Shown here in pieces: positions 59,633 to 64,000 of a stretch of DNA of 64,000 nucleotides. The notes below the pieces were generated by a model that was not told where the DNA came from, ran no database searches, and saw only the letters and a program-made list of their open reading frames with translations. This DNA comes from Vespula vulgaris (lineage: Eukaryota; Arthropoda; Insecta; Hymenoptera; Vespidae): assembly GCF_905475345.1 (NCBI RefSeq), contig NC_066586.1:18891812-18955811 (forward strand). The letters are read 5' to 3'. A program made the position numbers and the translations under genes. The first letter of the stretch is position 1. Each line of letters begins with the position of its first letter.

Positions 59633-60295
59633 TTATTTTCTTTTTTTCCATCTTTTTCTTCTCTCTCTCTCTCTCTCTCTCTTTTTAACATAGCTCGCGT
59701 CGAAAATGCGAGAAAACTCGTTAGAAGTTTTTTTCCCTTTCCTTTCCGTTTTTTCCCCTTGTTTTTTCTTTTTCCCTTCTCTCCGCGGCCGATAACGATG
59801 CGTCAAATCGAGCGCTCTTGAAAATTGCACGATTATTATTAAGATCCAAACGGTCCGAAAAAAGGTCGAGAAAAAAGAAAAGGATGAATATATGCGCGCG
59901 CGTGTGTATTTTAAGAGGGAAGAAGTTCCGAAACAATGAGTGGCAAAGGAGGATATAGCCCCGAGGGAAAGGTCAAGCCTTCTCGGTATTGGCTTTCCGA
60001 TGCAGCGGAGCACTAGAGTCTGGTCAGTGTCCGTCCCGTGAAATACGTTCGTGGATACGAACGGTCGTCCATTTGTCGGCTGTCGTTCGTTCCCTTTTCT
60101 GCCCCGCCGGTTCCATGCTCGCAAAACCCTCTCTAGCTCTTCGTCGTTCAGCCGACCCCAACACCTCCCCTTTCTTCCTCTCGTCCTACCTTCTAAAGCC
60201 ATCCTTCCTTCGTCGCCATCCTTCGCATCGCGAGTAAGTACGTACGTAGATATAGAGGGTATAGAGGATACGTACGTACCTACGTTACTCACCAT
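59633..60295 (-). CDS. Long minus-strand ORF of 220 codons, probably spurious
   Basis: This is the longest open frame in the window. Its first 100 residues have ordinary composition (for example GRLNDEELERVLRAWNRRGR). Its last 60 translate a CT/T-rich repeat into KKR/RERERER low complexity. A donor-like CATTTCTCAG complement, ATG|GTGAGT, coincides with the ATG itself, which is odd for a gene start. No domain is recognised. The most likely reading is a chance ORF over a GC-rich regulatory island. Confidence 0.12.
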   Translation of the reverse strand: MVSNVGTYVSSIPSISTYVLTRDAKDGDEGRMALEGRTRGRKGRCWGRLNDEELERVLRAWNRRGRKGNERQPTNGRPFVSTNVFHGTDTDQTLVLRCIGKPIPRRLDLSLGAISSFATHCFGTSSLLKYTRARIYSSFSFFSTFFRTVWILIIIVQFSRALDLTHRYRPRREGKKKKQGEKTERKGKKTSNEFSRIFDASYVKKRERERERRKRWKKRK

Positions 60296-60321
60296 TTCTC
60301 AGTCGGTCCAATTTAACGAAA

Positions 60322-60477
60322 ATGGCGGACGAAAAGGTGATGGTGGCGGCGTATGTTGCTGCTGCACGTAGTAGTTGCACCCATCCACCATCCAGCCGTT
60401 TGCCACCCCTTGCCACCCCCTCCAAATCTTCTCCTTCCGTACGGATTTGCCTTTCGTCGATAGCTTCCGGGGTTTGA
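60322..60477 (+). CDS. Candidate 51-residue small ORF, good start context
   Basis: AAAATGG (A at -3, G at +4) starts 51 codons to a TGA at 60475-60477. The product begins MADEKVMVAAYVAAARSSC and continues Ser/Pro-rich (TPSKSSPS). It lies in the GC-rich island at 59980-60500, where a conserved element or alternative first exon is equally possible. No good donor is seen inside it. Confidence 0.15.
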   Translation: MADEKVMVAAYVAAARSSCTHPPSSRLPPLATPSKSSPSVRICLSSIASGV

Positions 60478-60760
60478 TAGTCCGGGACGAGGTGGGACGG
60501 ACGGTGGGAGGAAACTTTTCGAGTTAGCAGCGTCTCGATTCGTACGAAGCGTCTTTTCGTACTTTCGCGATCGAAAGATTAATGGTCTCGATCTTGAAAC
60601 TCATTTTTTTCTTTTCTCTCTCTTTTTCCTTCTTCTTCTGCTTCTTCTGCTTCTCCTTCTTTTCTCCTCTCACTTCCTCCCCCATCTTTGCAACCACCCC
60701 CACCCATCCACCCACTTTTACGTTCCACGAGTATCGTTCTTCGTTCTTTCTCAATCCCTT

Positions 60761-60823
60761 CTTTCCTTCCTTCCTTCCTTCCTTCGTTCCTTCCTTCCTT
60801 TCTTTCTTTCTTTCTCTTTCTTC
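60761..60823. repeat. (CCTT)n tetranucleotide tract
   Basis: About 12 CCTT/CTTT units with one CGTT interruption. Confidence 0.9.
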
Positions 60824-60986
60824 GGCCTCTGCAATCACCGTCGCAAACATTTCGCGCGAAAGATATTTTAACGAACGTTAAGATCTATCGGATCTTTTAT
60901 TTACCCAGAGGAATTGCATATTGGACTTATTTATCGATAAGAATTATTTGCGTTGTAATTTTTCTATCGTTATAAGTTCTTTTTTT

Positions 60987-61019
<33 letters not shown>

Positions 61020-61663
61020 TTCGTTCTCGTGGCTTAGGGTGATCAATCGAATTCTAGTAATTTTCTTTTGTCTCTCTTTTGCGTCTCTCAAATATTATTA
61101 TTGCGTATACGTAAAATCGTTGGTATTGCGTTCGACGAATTCGAAAGAACAATATAATGTTTCTATAGTCTTTATATCTATTGTTTATCATTTTGACGGT
61201 ATTGTTTCTACGAGAAAATGATTAACGTTTTATCGACGATACCAATTAATTAACGAATCGAAAATTAACTTCGCCGCGTGTTTCAACGATTACGTATGTA
61301 TTTATGTAGTTATCGAAATCGTTCCACGTTCTTTCGATTCTTCGCATTTGTTTTTTAGAGACATAAGCACATAGGTACACTCCATTCGTTCCGCGGTATG
61401 TTATCGTTGAGAAGAAATGCATAATGGAACGGCAGGCACGCTATTAGCATGCGAATGCACTCGCTCGACAGTACAAACAAGCTTTTCATCTATTCTGATA
61501 ATAATTCAACAACGTGTCGTCTAATACCCCGAAGGTCGATCGTAATTGAATTGAAAACGATGAGCGAATTGAACGTGCCCGAAAAAATTATTTCAGAAAA
61601 TTATTTCTTTGTCGATGATAGATCGAAGCTAAAAACGAAGAAGTCGAATGTGCGTTGCATATT

Positions 61664-61668
<5 letters not shown>

Positions 61669-61721
<53 letters not shown>

Positions 61722-61908
61722 TAAATATATATGTGTGTGTATGTATATGTATATGGATACATGCATACACATGATATGTACATATAATATACATATAATA
61801 TATGTATCTGTGTATACATTTTTTACGTAATATATATATAGTAATATGTATATCTATACAATCATATCTATAAATAAATACATGTATATGTATGTATATA
61901 ATATACAA
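61669..61908. repeat. Cryptically simple TA/TATG/ATAC region
   Basis: A perfect (TA)n of about 20 units (61679-61718) is followed by 190 bp built almost only from TATG, TACA and ATAT words. It is self-complementary in many registers. Confidence 0.9.
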
Positions 61909-62125
61909 AGTGGTCATTTTCTTTTTTCCACAAATTTTCTCGACCTCATCATCATGCTCTTATTTCCGTATTTCCACTTCTTGTTACATAACGATATCGT
62001 CACCGCTATCGTCGTGACGTCGTACTATTAATATTTCGATGGAGAAGAAGGAGGTATTGTGGTGGAGAATCGTAGAGTGTTGGAAGAGGGGGAAGAGTAA
62101 AGAGGAGTAAATGCCTCCGAGATTA

Positions 62126-62181
62126 CTTCTTCTTCGTCGTCGTCGTCGCCGTCGTCGTCGTCTTCGTCGTCGTAGTCGTTG
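62126..62181. repeat. (TCG/TCT)n trinucleotide tract
   Basis: About 18 TCG, TCT and GCC units. Confidence 0.95.
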
Positions 62182-62248
62182 TGAGCTCTCGATCGGCTCT
62201 GATTGGAGAACGGCTTTCAATTATCAAGAACGCCTCGTTTCGTCCCAA

Positions 62249-62287
62249 CGATTCGATTTTAATCGATTCGATTTTAATCGATTCGAT
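62249..62287. repeat. 15-bp tandem repeat, 2.6 copies
   Basis: CGATTCGATTTTAAT is repeated head-to-tail twice and then as a partial CGATTCGAT. The unit carries ATCGATT words. Confidence 0.9.
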
Positions 62288-64000
62288 CCACCGAGTTTCG
62301 TGTTCTTCGTTGAACAATGAAAGGTACACTCGATGGAATGCTTATTTGACTGCGAAATTCTGTGTCGATGAAATGTCTTTGAGAATATCGTCGAGCTTCG
62401 TATTTTCTTTTTTTTTGTGTGTTTTTGTTTCTATTTGTCTGTTTTTCTTTGGTCCTTCCCTCTCTCCTAACTTCTTCTTTGTCCTCTCTTTACGAGACGA
62501 TAGTACGCAATAATCTTATCTCAGTTTTATCCGTGCGAGCCGCCTCGATTTACTCTCGTCTATTTCGATCCGTACAATTCCAAGATTATAACTCTTCTTT
62601 TCTTTAATCGATCGTATCTCCTCGGATTTCGATAGCGAAACGATATCATCTAGGTGTAAACTCTTTCGTTTATAAATATTGACCGAGCATCGACGTTTTT
62701 CATTGAAACTAATGATCCACGATGAGTAAGAGAGATGGAGATAGAGAGAGAGAGAGAGAGCGTAAGAGATATAGATAGAGATATAGATACGAGGAAATGT
62801 AATTTATACATATCTCGAATTGGCAGATCTATAAACTATAAATGTAACCGCAATAATATTACCGATCATTTCCTTCCTCCATATTGCATATTCCAGTGAG
62901 TCACGCAATACGTAACTCAACAGCGAATTACTCTCGATGGACTACTTCGAAGGAATAACGTTTTCTTCTCTATTAATATCGAAGAAAGTTCGTAAAGTCG
63001 GATATCGGACATCTATTGCATAGTCTTTGGCGAATGAAAAATCATCTGAAACAGGAGAGATAGTCTCTCTCTTTGGGTTTGCGACTTTGAACTTTCGATC
63101 AATCTTTCTCGCGTTGCACGTACGTACGCACGCATAAAAATTTGACGATAGAAGGAACGTAGTATCGTATCAAAAAAAAAAAAGAGAGAGAGAGAGAGAG
63201 AGAAAATATGATTACGTAGGTAGCTAGCTAGCTAGCTGGGAAGGGGTTGCCGAGGGGGATGCGGTACGGTTGCGATGCGTCCATCTGGATAAAGTCGACC
63301 GCTTCGTTAGAGGTTAAGCTCGGTGGTAAAAATTCACGAATTTTCCGAGCGATCGTATTCTGTGACACGAGCTAGCACATATATACGCACATTGACGTAC
63401 TTGTACACGCGTGTACGTATGCACGTACGTAGGTACGAACGCTTACACACATACGCCACGCACATAGAAGTCGACAGACAGCCCAGGCATATTGGTAAAT
63501 GGGCCGTGCTTCGCGTCTGACCACCTGTGTCAGCAACAACGATGCTCGCCGACGTGCTTTTGATCGGCTTAAAAAGTCAAAGCCGACCTGGTCTAGCGAA
63601 AAAAAAAGAAAAAGATAAAAAAGAAAGATGGAGGAAACAAGAAAATGGAAATTTGTAAGAGGAAGAGTTGTACCGAGAGGAAGAGGTTTAACGATCGATG
63701 GAGAGTTATCGAAGGAAGAAAGTTTTCAAATATCTTTGTTTGTTTATTTGTAGATCTTCGTGACGGTTGTTTTGTATCGTTGTCGTGTCTTTGTAATGAT
63801 TATGTTATTTTGATCTTTTTGATCTTGTAAAGTGTTTATTAGTAAGATTTTTCCATGGTCATGCGTTGACGACGTTTAATTAATCGGTTAATGAAATATC
63901 AAAGATCATATATACTTATATACGTGTATATATATATGTATAAGAGAAGAGAAGACGTATTAGCATAATCAAATATAACCGTAGTAAATAAATAATTTTG

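Larger units (their letters stand above)
54529..64000 (+). other. Presumed long first intron, with GC-rich islands
   Basis: From the GTGAGT donor to the window end I find no second coding exon with good sites. Ordinary-composition islands lie at about 57460-57580, 57660-57800, 58480-58560, 58700-58930 and 59980-60500 and may be enhancers or further promoters. Smaller tracts are GT at 56557-56577, CT at 59306-59328, 59660-59682 and 60994-61012, and GA at 62742-62760 and 63183-63202. A GCTA repeat (TAGCTAGCTAGCTAGCT) is at about 63221-63237. Confidence 0.45.

Noticed and set aside
1..64000. Transposons, endogenous viral elements, tRNA/rRNA genes, CRISPR arrays
   Set aside because: No transposase, reverse transcriptase or capsid-like ORF, no terminal inverted or long direct repeats with an element between, no cloverleaf with a GTTCRANNC box, and the tandem repeats lack spacer-repeat structure.

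Overview
This window looks like animal nuclear DNA, most likely from an insect and plausibly an aculeate hymenopteran (bee or wasp). The evidence is an AT-rich background in which CpG is not depleted, dozens of short microsatellites of every class, GT-AG splice signals, and no dense run of long ORFs or operons. The species call is an inference. No bacterial gene, CRISPR array, rRNA, tRNA or recognisable transposon was found.

Most of the 64 kb reads as intron or intergenic DNA of one or more large plus-strand genes. I could support only a few exon-sized elements. These are (1) a 48-nt exon at 315-362 whose first six bases are themselves a consensus donor (CAG|GTAAGT), so the site could also act as a recursive-splicing ratchet point; (2) a candidate alternative first exon at 28375-28446; (3) a 36-nt microexon at 37252-37287 with consensus splice sites; (4) a possible terminal exon at 38003-38280; and (5) the best-supported coding element, a first coding exon at 54454-54528. 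That last exon has an upstream in-frame stop, encodes 25 residues (a basic patch, then an amphipathic helix) and ends at a GTGAGT donor. Exons 1, 2, 3 and 5 can all be read with codon-complete (phase 0) ends. That would fit one large gene with cassette microexons and internal alternative promoters, but the gene could not be named from these fragments.

Layout: 1-7.4 kb, intron-like with the ratchet-type exon; 7.4-28 kb, noncoding with simple repeats and islands of ordinary-complexity sequence (possible enhancers or smORFs); 28-38.3 kb, the two small exons, a diverged three-copy tandem repeat at 32.7 kb and the 38-kb ORF; 38.3-48.5 kb, noncoding with clustered inverted repeats at 45.6 kb and a nuclear-receptor-like inverted repeat at 46.8 kb; 48.5-54.5 kb, a CpG-rich promoter-like belt (CCAAT box, CRE, CGN tracts, GTCACGTGAC palindrome) ending in the first coding exon; 54.5-64 kb, the presumed first intron, with GC-rich islands and a 220-codon minus-strand ORF judged probably spurious.

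All functional statements beyond the first coding exon and the two microexons are tentative. RNA-seq or cross-species alignment would decide most of them.
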